NCBI GenBank assembly: GCA_964636885.1
Contig: CAZWVA010000031.1
Coordinates: forward strand, 1 to 31,569
Direction of reading: 5' to 3'
DNA length: 31,569 nucleotides
Source: CAZWVA01 sp964636885
GTDB lineage: Bacteria > Desulfobacterota_D > UBA1144 > Nemesobacterales > CSP1-2
Shown: positions 1-7,634 of the stretch, one piece after another
Position numbering within the stretch: position 1 is the first letter of the stretch
Layout of the letters: every line of letters begins with the position of its first letter
Made by a program: the position numbers and the translations under genes
Notes under the pieces: model-generated
The model's database searches: none
The model's input: only the letters and a program-made list of their open reading frames with translations
Told to the model about the DNA's origin: nothing

Positions 1-2
1 AC

Positions 3-134
3 AAGCCGTTGCAGCAGGTGAGCGCGGCGAACCATTTGAAGATGTGGTACGACGGTTTGTATTGGAGTAATCACAAAGAGCAGGCCCACATTTCGGAGAT
101 ATCGTTTTTTCAAATGGAAAAAGAGTTCATCTAA
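3..134 (+). CDS. 3' end of an unrecognised gene, cut by the window edge
   Basis: An open frame runs from the window edge to a TAA at 132-134. It gives about 43 residues with many aromatic and charged residues, including WYDGLYWSNHKEQAH and a C-terminal end EKEFI. The composition looks protein-like, but I do not recognise the family. A second frame stays open to a TAA at about 68-70, so the frame choice is not certain. The gene would converge on the ABC permease at 201-983. Confidence 0.3.
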   Translation, partial: KPLQQVSAANHLKMWYDGLYWSNHKEQAHISEISFFQMEKEFI

Positions 135-200
135 CTCAAACGTTAAATGTATCTATAATCCCATTATAGCCGGCATCGATGCTTCAATGCCGTGGATTCC

Positions 201-983
201 CTACACGATTATCCTCTTCCTTATCCTTATCACGGCGTATATAAAGGCAAGCGTTCCAAAGACCAGGAGCCAGAGGGCGTTCTCTATCATTACCAGCCTT
301 ATATCTCCCATGATGAGCCCCCTTACGAGCTCTACGGAGTGGTAAAGGGGCGTAAACCATGCGATCGTCCTTACCCACTCTGGGAGGGTGGAAAGTGGGA
401 AAAATATGCCTGAGAGGAAATAAAGGGGGGCCATAAAGAGGGTAAAGTAGTAGCTAAAGAAATCCCATGACTGGGAGAACGAGGTAAATAGCATGGCCAA
501 AGATGCAAAGACAAAGCCGGTAAGGAATATAACGAAAGGAACGAGGAGAGCGGTGGGGGAGGGGATAAGCCTAAAAAGGGCAAGGACCATCATCATGGCA
601 AGGCTTGCAAAAAGCGCCTTTGTCGTAGCAAAGAGGACCTCTCCTGCAACCACCTCGTCTATATTCACCGGGGTTGAGATTATGGCATCGTATGTCTTCT
701 GTGCGGCCATTCTCGCATAGGCCCCGTATGTGCACTCAAAGGAGGCCGTGTTCATCGCCGTATATGCGATTAGCCCGGATGCTATAAACTGCATGTAGCT
801 CATCCCATCTATGTCCGATATTAGAGGGGCAAACCCGTATCCAAGGGCGATGAGATAGAGGAATGGCTCCCCTATATTTGCGACTATACTGGACTTATAG
901 AACTTGGTCCATACAACGAGATTCCTGTACCATACCCATTGACACCTGTATGTGATACTGGGCAGTTCTTCTATTATCCTCAT
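201..983 (-). CDS. ABC-2 type transporter permease (NodJ/DrrB-like)
   Basis: This 260-residue inner-membrane protein has about six hydrophobic segments, from roughly residue 35 to 255, and a short charged C-terminal tail. It matches the ABC-2 permease family typified by NodJ and DrrB. The late segment with PLYFLSGIFFPLSTLP is the characteristic ABC-2 signature before the last two membrane spans. A GGAGAG ribosome binding site lies just before the ATG. Such permeases work as dimers with a separate ATPase to export lipids, polysaccharides or drugs, and that ATPase is normally encoded next door. None is seen here: the next gene upstream is a divergent DNA glycosylase and the gene fragment on the other side runs on the opposite strand. 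The substrate is unknown. Confidence 0.85.
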   Translation of the reverse strand: MRIIEELPSITYRCQWVWYRNLVVWTKFYKSSIVANIGEPFLYLIALGYGFAPLISDIDGMSYMQFIASGLIAYTAMNTASFECTYGAYARMAAQKTYDAIISTPVNIDEVVAGEVLFATTKALFASLAMMMVLALFRLIPSPTALLVPFVIFLTGFVFASLAMLFTSFSQSWDFFSYYFTLFMAPLYFLSGIFFPLSTLPEWVRTIAWFTPLYHSVELVRGLIMGDIRLVMIENALWLLVFGTLAFIYAVIRIRKRIIV

Positions 984-1114
984 TTCGTTCTCTCCTATAT
1001 GGATATGCCGGGGCCATATGATTATAGTCGACGATTTATATGCCTTCCACCCCGATAGCCCATCGAGAGGTAAACCTTTGTTATGGATGGGTGGTGTGCT
1101 AAAATCTCTTTAAG

Positions 1115-1762
1115 GTGAAAGAAGAGGCTTATGAAAGGCTAAGGCTCGCCTATCTAGAGAAAAGGGATTCGATCGGGGCACGGCTTAGGGAGTTTAAAGA
1201 CGTCTTTAAAAATGGGGACGACAGGAGGGTCTTCGAGGAACTCGCCTTTTGCATTCTCACCTCTGCCGTGGGGCCAAAGGTTGGGCTCTTATCTTTAGGC
1301 TCGATAAGGGACGTTCTTATGGAGGGAGGGGAGGATGAGCTTTATAGAAGACTCCTCGGTGTCCATAAGTATCCCGAAAAGGCGGGCTTTATAGTGGAGA
1401 CGAGGGAGTATCTAAAGAGGGAATTCGATTTCAAGCTAAAGGACCTAATCCTCTCCTTTAAAGACCCTATGGAGAGGAGGGACTTCTTCGCCTTAAACAG
1501 GAATATAAGGGGGATTGGTTATCTCCAGGCCAGCCACTTCTTAAGAAACATAGGCTTCAGTGGGTATGCTATTTTGGATAAGAACGTGATCCTCTCCCTT
1601 TACAATCTCGGTGTAATAGAGAACCCAAGGCCTCCTACCACGAGGAATAGATACCTGGAGGTTGAGGAGAGGCTAAAGGGGTTAGCGGAGGACCTCGGAA
1701 TCGGATTTGACGAGCTAGACCTTCTCCTCTGGAGCGAGAGGACGGGGCATATCCCCAGGTGA
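1115..1762 (+). CDS. ogg: Archaeal-type 8-oxoguanine DNA glycosylase/lyase family (Ogg2), atypical active site
   Basis: This 215-residue protein of the helix-hairpin-helix DNA glycosylase superfamily best matches the Ogg2 branch. It has an N-terminal helical domain with FCILTS near residue 46 and the hairpin signature GIGY..ASHFLRN at residues 133-145. An ILDKN segment at 153-157 carries the conserved active-site Asp (D155). Family members excise 8-oxoguanine and cut the abasic site through a lysine that directly follows GIGY. Here that position is Leu137, and the usual His after the Asp is Asn157. It may therefore be monofunctional, altered in substrate or inactive. The start is GTG at 1115, which gives the usual family length. 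The gene is divergent from the permease and convergent with the PIG-L gene 8 bp away. Confidence 0.78.
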   Translation: MKEEAYERLRLAYLEKRDSIGARLREFKDVFKNGDDRRVFEELAFCILTSAVGPKVGLLSLGSIRDVLMEGGEDELYRRLLGVHKYPEKAGFIVETREYLKREFDFKLKDLILSFKDPMERRDFFALNRNIRGIGYLQASHFLRNIGFSGYAILDKNVILSLYNLGVIENPRPPTTRNRYLEVEERLKGLAEDLGIGFDELDLLLWSERTGHIPR

Positions 1763-1770
1763 TCGTCTCG

Positions 1771-2448
1771 TTAATCGTTCTCTATAGGGAGTTCAATAAA
1801 TACCTCAGCGTATTTTATATCCGTAATCCCGCTTGTATTCTGAAAGATCGCCCTATACCTGTTTAGCCCCTTTATCCCATCCGTATAGTCCCTGTACTCG
1901 ATCTGGCTTCTATGTGCCCGAATGGCTTCCGTTTTTACGTCTATATAATCAGAGATATCCTCAATCCGGTCGTACCTCTCAAAGGGGGTCCAGACCTCGT
2001 AGCACCAGACCCTTTTAGGAAGAAGCGTTCCGTCTTTACGCCTTTTATTTAGTACCTCCACGGCGACCCCGGATACCGCCCTATGGGTTGGGTGCTTGTC
2101 TATCCGAGGGTGGGGCATAAATAGTTCAATCGGTTGAAATCGGTTAATCACTTCTTCCAGTCTCTCCCTCATCTCACATCGGTTCCCTTCGGTCTTTACG
2201 TTGTATAGGCCGAGGAGGATGAGGTCCTTTACACCCAAAATGCGCGCCGCCTCCTCCGCCTCCCTCCTCCTCCTTTTCGCTATCTCCTCCTCTCCGAGGC
2301 CTGATGTACTTGTACTCCTCCTCCCGTCTGTAACAACGAGTGAGACCACGTTAAATCCCCCATCCACCAGTTTCCTCACCGTTCCGCCCATTCCGATCTC
2401 CATATCGTCGGGATGAGGGGAAATCACAAGGACGTTCTTCCCATCCAT
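1771..2448 (-). CDS. PIG-L family (LmbE/BshB-like) zinc-dependent deacetylase
   Basis: This 225-residue cytosolic hydrolase has the N-terminal zinc motif PHPDD at residues 11-15 and a third ligand region with His119 and His122 (HPTH). Its length and layout fit the PIG-L/LmbE family. Members deacetylate N-acetylglucosamine-linked small molecules, for example in bacillithiol or mycothiol synthesis or in modification of sugar-containing lipids. Late elements such as YEVWTPF and the AHRSQ segment are typical of the BshB-like branch. The substrate cannot be set from sequence. It is convergent with the Ogg2 gene and divergent from gatB, 73 bp away. Confidence 0.85.
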   Translation of the reverse strand: MDGKNVLVISPHPDDMEIGMGGTVRKLVDGGFNVVSLVVTDGRRSTSTSGLGEEEIAKRRRREAEEAARILGVKDLILLGLYNVKTEGNRCEMRERLEEVINRFQPIELFMPHPRIDKHPTHRAVSGVAVEVLNKRRKDGTLLPKRVWCYEVWTPFERYDRIEDISDYIDVKTEAIRAHRSQIEYRDYTDGIKGLNRYRAIFQNTSGITDIKYAEVFIELPIEND

Positions 2449-2521
2449 TTACGGCTCGTTCTCCTTGACAACCCTCCTTCCATCAATCACCATAAATCTA
2501 ACACAAAGAAGGGGTAATTAA

Positions 2522-3955
2522 ATGGAATACGAGGCCGTTATCGGACTAGAGGTACATGCACAACTCCTAACCGATTCCAAGATATTCTGCTCCTGTTCGA
2601 CGCGGTTCGGTGCTGAGCCGAACACACAGGTATGCCCCATATGCCTTGGGATGCCTGGGGTGCTCCCTGTGCTTAATAAAAAGGCGCTTGAATTCGCGAT
2701 TCGTGCAGCGCTTGCTACGAACTGCCGGGTATCCCCGAGATCCAGATTCGCGAGGAAGAACTATTTCTATCCCGATCTTCCAAAGGGATACCAGATATCC
2801 CAGTACGAGGAGCCGCTTTCTACCGGGGGCTGGCTTGAGATAGAATCAAACGGCTTGAAGAAGAGGGTAAGGATAAGGAGGATACACCTTGAAGAGGATG
2901 CCGGAAAGCTCATCCATGAGGACTCTGAGGACTGGAGCTATGTGGACCTAAACCGTGCCGGGGTCCCGCTCATAGAGATAGTGAGCGAGCCCGATATCTC
3001 AAGCCCGGAGGAGGCCGTCTCCTACCTCAAGAAACTCCGCTCGATCCTCGTCTACATAGGGGTCTGTGATGGCAATATGGAGGAGGGGAGCCTGAGGTGT
3101 GATGCCAATGTATCCATCCGTCCCAAGGGGAGCGGTGAACTGGGAACCAAGACGGAGATTAAGAACGTAAACTCCTTCAAGTTCATCCAGAAGGCGCTTG
3201 AATACGAGATAAGGAGACAGATCTCATTGCTGGAAAGTGGAGATAGGGTCGTCCAGGAAACCAGGCTTTTTGATTCGAATCGGGGGGTTACCTTTTCTAT
3301 GCGTTCAAAAGAGGAGGCCCATGACTACAGGTATTTTCCCGATCCAGACCTCCTTCCGGTTACTGTGGATTCTCGATTAATCGAGGAGATAAGGGGTTCC
3401 CTTCCAGAGCTTCCGGACGCAAGGTTTAAGAGGTTCGTAGAGGAATACGGGATTCCGGCTTATGACGCCGAGATCCTCACCTCATCAAAGGAGATAGCGG
3501 ATTATTTCGAGGGGTGCCTAAAGCACTACGATAGACCAAAGGCCGTAAGCAACTGGATAATGACCGAGGTCTTAAGGGAGCTAAAGGGAGAGGGTGAAGG
3601 GATAAGGGAGTTTCGGGTTACACCCGAGAGGCTCGCCGAGCTTCTCAAGCTTATAGACGATGGGACAATAAGCGGAAAGATGGCAAAGGACGTCTTCGGC
3701 GAGATGGTCTTAACGGGTAAGGCAGCGGGTGAGATCGTATCTGAGAAGGGTGTTAAACAGATCTCCGATCACCTAGAGATCGAGAGGGTAGTCTCTCTTG
3801 TCATAGAGAAAAACCCGAATGAGCTATCTAGATACAGGGCGGGACAGGAAAAGCTCCTTGGGTTTTTTGTAGGAGAGGTCATGAAGGCCACACAGGGAAA
3901 GGCAAATCCGAAGCTGGTAAATGAAATCCTAAAGAAGAAGTTATCGGAATCCTAG
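2522..3955 (+). CDS. gatB: Aspartyl/glutamyl-tRNA amidotransferase subunit B (GatB)
   Basis: This 477-residue subunit of the GatCAB amidotransferase activates misacylated Glu-tRNA(Gln) or Asp-tRNA(Asn) and amidates it with ammonia supplied by GatA. It begins with the family signature EAVIGLEVHAQL. The zinc-site cysteines CSC...CPIC follow at about residues 21-40, then the catalytic cradle with YPDLPKGYQISQ and DLNRAG. The C-terminal helical and YqeY-like tail domain is complete. Length is normal for GatB. The start is ATG at 2522 with AGAAGGGG about 8 bp upstream. Neither gatA nor gatC is adjacent, so the operon is split. Its presence implies the indirect route to Gln-tRNA and/or Asn-tRNA. 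Confidence 0.98.
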   Translation: MEYEAVIGLEVHAQLLTDSKIFCSCSTRFGAEPNTQVCPICLGMPGVLPVLNKKALEFAIRAALATNCRVSPRSRFARKNYFYPDLPKGYQISQYEEPLSTGGWLEIESNGLKKRVRIRRIHLEEDAGKLIHEDSEDWSYVDLNRAGVPLIEIVSEPDISSPEEAVSYLKKLRSILVYIGVCDGNMEEGSLRCDANVSIRPKGSGELGTKTEIKNVNSFKFIQKALEYEIRRQISLLESGDRVVQETRLFDSNRGVTFSMRSKEEAHDYRYFPDPDLLPVTVDSRLIEEIRGSLPELPDARFKRFVEEYGIPAYDAEILTSSKEIADYFEGCLKHYDRPKAVSNWIMTEVLRELKGEGEGIREFRVTPERLAELLKLIDDGTISGKMAKDVFGEMVLTGKAAGEIVSEKGVKQISDHLEIERVVSLVIEKNPNELSRYRAGQEKLLGFFVGEVMKATQGKANPKLVNEILKKKLSES

Positions 3956-3984
3956 GACGATAAGGGACTCGTACGGGCCTGGAT

Positions 3985-4731
3985 TTAGGCCGCAAGCCTC
4001 TCCCTTTTTCCGTTTGTAATCTCGTTGTATAGCCTCTTAATCTCATCCATGATACTGTCTCTTACCCGTGAGATCCTATCGTCTGAAGGGTGCCTTTCTC
4101 TACCAAACCGAAGTGGGGTGCCGAATTTAAGCCTTACCTTTACCGGTTTTATCATCCTGGCTTCCCTGGGAAACGCCTCAAACGTCCCGCTTATCCCTAC
4201 GGGGATCACGGGATAGCCTGTCGCAAGGGCTATAAGTGCAACCCCCGATTTCCCTTCCCCTATGCTCCCGTCCCTAGATCTCTGTCCCTCCGGGAATATG
4301 CCCAGTAGCCTTCCCTGACGGAGGAGCCTTATAGTTTTTAAGAGGGCGATTCTATCGTTTTCCCCCCTCTTTATCGGGATGCAGTTTACTGTATCACACA
4401 TCATTCGGAACATCCGATTCGAATTATAGACATCTGCCGCGGCGAGAAACACCACGGGTCTTCTCCTTGCGTATGCCGATGCGGCGTTTATAAGGGGACC
4501 GTCTAGGTGTGAGGAGTGATTTGCGGCGATTATTGCCGGTCCGGTTTCGGGGATATTGTGCGTGTCTATGTATTCGGCTCCGAGATAGCCTCTTAGGAGG
4601 AGGTTGGTAAGAACCCCTAGCCAGTATTTTTTCTCCGAGGGTTTAACCTCTCTATGCGGGTAGCTTTTCAGTCTTAGGATTTCATTCCACGTATTTATAA
4701 ACGTGTCTACTACGAGAGTGAGTCTATTCAT
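3985..4731 (-). CDS. plsC: Lysophospholipid acyltransferase, PlsC family (1-acylglycerol-3-phosphate acyltransferase)
   Basis: This 248-residue protein carries the acyltransferase motifs in order. NHSSHLDG (the HX4D catalytic pair) lies near residue 72, followed by FPEGQRSRDG near 146 and PVGISGT near 176. It would transfer an acyl chain to lysophosphatidic acid or a related lysolipid at the inner face of the cytoplasmic membrane. The N-terminal 45 residues are variable and only weakly hydrophobic. It converges on gatB with 29 bp between stops. The start ATG has no clear ribosome binding site, so a different start is possible. The exact acceptor is inferred from family membership only. Confidence 0.88.
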   Translation of the reverse strand: MNRLTLVVDTFINTWNEILRLKSYPHREVKPSEKKYWLGVLTNLLLRGYLGAEYIDTHNIPETGPAIIAANHSSHLDGPLINAASAYARRRPVVFLAAADVYNSNRMFRMMCDTVNCIPIKRGENDRIALLKTIRLLRQGRLLGIFPEGQRSRDGSIGEGKSGVALIALATGYPVIPVGISGTFEAFPREARMIKPVKVRLKFGTPLRFGRERHPSDDRISRVRDSIMDEIKRLYNEITNGKRERLAA

Positions 4732-4830
4732 CTATTACTTTTATATTATATGTTATAGGGGCGATTTCAAATTCGTCGGTATTAAAGAGGAGAGTCGTCT
4801 TTAAAAATGAGAGGTGCTAAAAACCCCTTC

Positions 4831-5985
4831 TTATCCGGCCTTACTCAGCCGGTATAGGAGTTTTTTCAGGTATTCTGATCCCGAACTCTCTATACGGTTT
4901 CTTATCCTTATCCATTCATCATCTGGGATCTTGAGAAAGGCGTCTACTATAACGGGATCAAACTGTGAACCGGAGGCTTCGGCTATCCTTTCTATGGCCT
5001 TGTCAATGGGGATTGCCTTTCGGTATATACGGGTACTCGTCATGGCATCTAGGGCATCTACAATGGAAAATATCCTTGCTCCAACTGGAATATCATCACC
5101 GGAAATCCCCTGTGGGTATCCCTGCCCGTCGTAGCGTTCATGGTGGTTGAGTACTATCTCCGATGCCTCTTCAAGAAAGTGGATCTTCTTTAAAAGCTTG
5201 TATCCAAAGATCGGATGCTTCTTCATTATCTGCCATTCCTCTTCGGTTAGTTCCTCGGGTTTGAGTAGGATGTTGTCTGGAACTCCTATCTTCCCTATAT
5301 CGTGGAGAAGCGCTCCCTTTGCTAAGGCGGATAGATCCAAACTGGACGGCTCTAGGCATCTTGCGAGTGTAAGGGCGTATTCCGTTACCCTGTAGGAATG
5401 ATAACCCGTTTCGTGCTCCCTTAAATCGAGTGCCAGTACCAGGGCCTCAAGGGTATTGGCGTATAGACCGACCAACTCCTTTGTCTGCTCAACCACCTTT
5501 TTCTCAAGGTTTTGCTGGTAATCCCTGTTTTCCTTTATAAGCTTGGCCCTTTCAACGGCACGCCTTATTACGGTCTCGATCTCTTGGACGTTAAACGGCT
5601 TAAATATATAGTCATAAGCGCCTTCCTTTAGGGCCACCCTTACGTTTTCGATCTCTCTCGACGCCGAAACTATTATTATCGAGATATCGGGGGAATGGAT
5701 TTTAAGCTTCCTAAGGGTTTCAATCCCGTTTAGCCTGGGCATATGAACATCTAGGAGCACGATGTCGTAACTGTTGCCTTCATATACCTTTTGCAGGCAT
5801 TCGAGTCCATTCTCTACGCTTTCACACCTGTATCCTAATTCTTCGAGGGTTTCTTTAAACAGGTTCCTTATGGCTTCATCATCGTCTACTATTAGTATCC
5901 TTTCCTTATCCTTCACTTTTGTCGTTAAGGCCTCTTTTGATTCATAGACGTCCTTTTCCAGATAACCGGAGTTAGCCTTATTCAA
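4831..5985 (-). CDS. Response regulator with REC and HD-GYP domains (RpfG-like cyclic-di-GMP phosphodiesterase)
   Basis: This 384-residue protein has a REC domain at about residues 28-145, with an acidic cluster at 34-36, phospho-acceptor Asp79 and Lys129. A coiled linker at about 150-178 leads to an HD-GYP domain at about 178-370. The HD pair is at 228-229, followed by DIGKIG, and the HHERYDGQGYP motif is at 281-291. HD-GYP domains of this class hydrolyse cyclic di-GMP, so a phosphorelay probably controls second-messenger breakdown. The start is a TTG at 5983-5985, since the nearby upstream ATG is followed directly by a stop. No partner kinase is adjacent. It is divergent from carA. Confidence 0.93.
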   Translation of the reverse strand: MNKANSGYLEKDVYESKEALTTKVKDKERILIVDDDEAIRNLFKETLEELGYRCESVENGLECLQKVYEGNSYDIVLLDVHMPRLNGIETLRKLKIHSPDISIIIVSASREIENVRVALKEGAYDYIFKPFNVQEIETVIRRAVERAKLIKENRDYQQNLEKKVVEQTKELVGLYANTLEALVLALDLREHETGYHSYRVTEYALTLARCLEPSSLDLSALAKGALLHDIGKIGVPDNILLKPEELTEEEWQIMKKHPIFGYKLLKKIHFLEEASEIVLNHHERYDGQGYPQGISGDDIPVGARIFSIVDALDAMTSTRIYRKAIPIDKAIERIAEASGSQFDPVIVDAFLKIPDDEWIRIRNRIESSGSEYLKKLLYRLSKAG

Positions 5986-6215
5986 TTTACATACCCCATC
6001 ATAATACTAATTCGCTCTTTTTTCAAGCCGTTTTTGATGTACCGTAGATGAAGGTACAACTTCTGTGCCATAAATTTATAGAATACTTACGGTGGCTTAT
6101 ATATAGAAAGGATCCTGATTCCCGTCAATTTGCGACCATATGGGACAATTTTTGTCAAGGCGAATATGAGGATTTGACAACGATTCCTTTAGAGTGTATT
6201 TTCACATCGAGCCTG

Positions 6216-7343
6216 ATGAGAGAAGCGCTTCTTGTTCTAGAGGATGGGACGGTTTTTGAAGGAAGGGGGTTTGGAGCCGAGGGGGAGGTCTACGGTGAGG
6301 TGGTGTTTAACACCTCTATCACCGGTTACCAGGAGATACTTACCGATCCGTCTTATAACGGCCAGATAGTAATCATGACTTATCCGGAGATAGGAAACTA
6401 TGGGATAAACCCTGAGGATGTGGAGTCGAGAAGGCCGTTTGTAAGGGGCTTCGTTGTGGGTGAGTATTGGGAGAGCCCTAGCAACTGGCGGTCCTGTGAG
6501 AATCTTGGCGGTTATCTCTCGAGATACGGGGTGGTTGGGATTGAAGGAATAGATACGAGGGAGCTTACAAAGAGGATTCGTACACATGGAGCGCAGAGAG
6601 GCGTCATATCCACCGTTGATCTGGACGGTGAGAGCCTGCTTAGGAAGGTGCGTTTGTCCCCTTCCATAGTGGGTGTGGATCTTGTAACGGAGGTAAGCTG
6701 TTCTGAGCCCTATATATGGAATGGCGGAAGCGGACCCTGGAGACCGATTTATGATAGACGGCGTGAGTCCGAAAGAAGCCTCAGGGTCGTTGCCTATGAC
6801 TTTGGGATAAAACGGAATATACTGAGAAGACTAGTCGATACCGGATGCGAGGTGTGGGTCGTTCCCTCTCGTACCCCTCCACACGAGGTCCTCTCCATGA
6901 ATCCGAATGGGATAGTGTTATCAAACGGCCCGGGGGATCCGGCTGCTGTTTCTTATGCTATAGAGAGCGTGAGGGCTCTTATAGGGAAGAAGCCGATCTT
7001 TGGGATCTGTCTTGGACATCAGATCATCGGTTGGGCCCTTGGAGGAAGGACATACAAGTTAAAGTTTGGGCATAGAGGGGCAAACCAGCCCGTGAAGAAC
7101 CTCCTTACAGGTAGGGTTGAGATCACCTCCCAGAACCACGGATTTGCGGTGGACCCCGATTCCCTGGGAAGCGGTGTCGAGATAACACACATAAATCTAA
7201 ACGACAATACGGTCGAGGGGCTTAGGCACAGGGAATACCCGCTCTTTTCCGTTCAATACCATCCCGAAGCCTCCCCCGGCCCGCATGACTCGTCCTATCT
7301 CTTCCACGAGTTCTTGAGATTGATGGAGGAGTGGGGTTCTTAA
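6216..7343 (+). CDS. carA: Carbamoyl-phosphate synthase small subunit (CarA)
   Basis: This 375-residue glutaminase subunit releases ammonia from glutamine for carbamoyl phosphate synthesis by CarB, feeding arginine and pyrimidine pathways. The N-terminal CPSase_sm_chain domain begins EALLVLEDGTVFEG and contains FNTSITGYQEILTDPSY. The C-terminal class I glutamine amidotransferase domain has SNGPGDP, the nucleophile Cys in GICLGHQ, TSQNHGFAVD, and the His/Glu of YHPEASPGP. The frame is open upstream to 6048, but those 56 codons resemble nothing in the family, so ATG 6216 is chosen. carB is not next to it: downstream lies a spacer and the leftward metal-efflux operon. It is the last clearly housekeeping gene before the island. 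Confidence 0.96.
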   Translation: MREALLVLEDGTVFEGRGFGAEGEVYGEVVFNTSITGYQEILTDPSYNGQIVIMTYPEIGNYGINPEDVESRRPFVRGFVVGEYWESPSNWRSCENLGGYLSRYGVVGIEGIDTRELTKRIRTHGAQRGVISTVDLDGESLLRKVRLSPSIVGVDLVTEVSCSEPYIWNGGSGPWRPIYDRRRESERSLRVVAYDFGIKRNILRRLVDTGCEVWVVPSRTPPHEVLSMNPNGIVLSNGPGDPAAVSYAIESVRALIGKKPIFGICLGHQIIGWALGGRTYKLKFGHRGANQPVKNLLTGRVEITSQNHGFAVDPDSLGSGVEITHINLNDNTVEGLRHREYPLFSVQYHPEASPGPHDSSYLFHEFLRLMEEWGS

Positions 7344-7454
7344 GGTTATATCTGACTCCTTTTCTCTTCTAGTCCAGATTCTTATTGTTTTTTTAATGTC
7401 TCAATCTGCATTATCTTCCTATCTGCCTTACTTCCGATTCTCCTAGAAGCTATC

Positions 7455-7550
7455 TCAAAAATGGTAAACTCGATATAAATTAAGAGAAAAAGGGATTAGA
7501 CCACTAGGGTTTTGTCCCATTCCTCCATCCATTGTCCAATTTCCCATCAT
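7455..7550 (-). CDS. Possible small Met/Gly-rich peptide downstream of the metal ATPase
   Basis: A 31-codon open frame begins MMGNWTMDGGMGQNP and is preceded by a near-perfect Shine-Dalgarno sequence (AAAGGAGG, about 8 bp before ATG). It lies 85 bp beyond the stop of the P1B ATPase on the same strand, past the hairpin at 7603-7626. The N-terminus resembles the first residues of small Met/Gly/Trp-rich membrane proteins common in metal loci. The remainder has no membrane span, so it may be a truncated relic. The rest of 7344-7634 shows no other gene. Confidence 0.3.
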   Translation of the reverse strand: MMGNWTMDGGMGQNPSGLIPFSLNLYRVYHF

Positions 7551-7602
7551 GGTTATTACCTCCTTTGAAATCCGTGGCTATCATAAGAATAACTCAGTAT
7601 TT

Positions 7603-7626
7603 AAAAGAACCCGCTACCGTTCTTTT
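7603..7626. terminator. Hairpin with T tract, likely terminator at the island/core boundary
   Basis: AAAGAAC and GTTCTTT arms surround an 8-nt loop. A run of eight T follows on the plus strand, and a TTTT run on the minus strand. It lies 9 bp beyond the stop codon of the leftward metal ATPase, so it probably ends that operon, and it could also stop rightward read-through from carA. The stem is short and A/T-rich. Confidence 0.5.
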
Positions 7627-7634
7627 TTTTACAT

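Noticed and set aside
6048..6215. N-terminal extension of CarA from the first ATG of the open frame
   Set aside because: The 56 extra residues match nothing in the family, and CarA proteins start at the EALLVLEDG segment.
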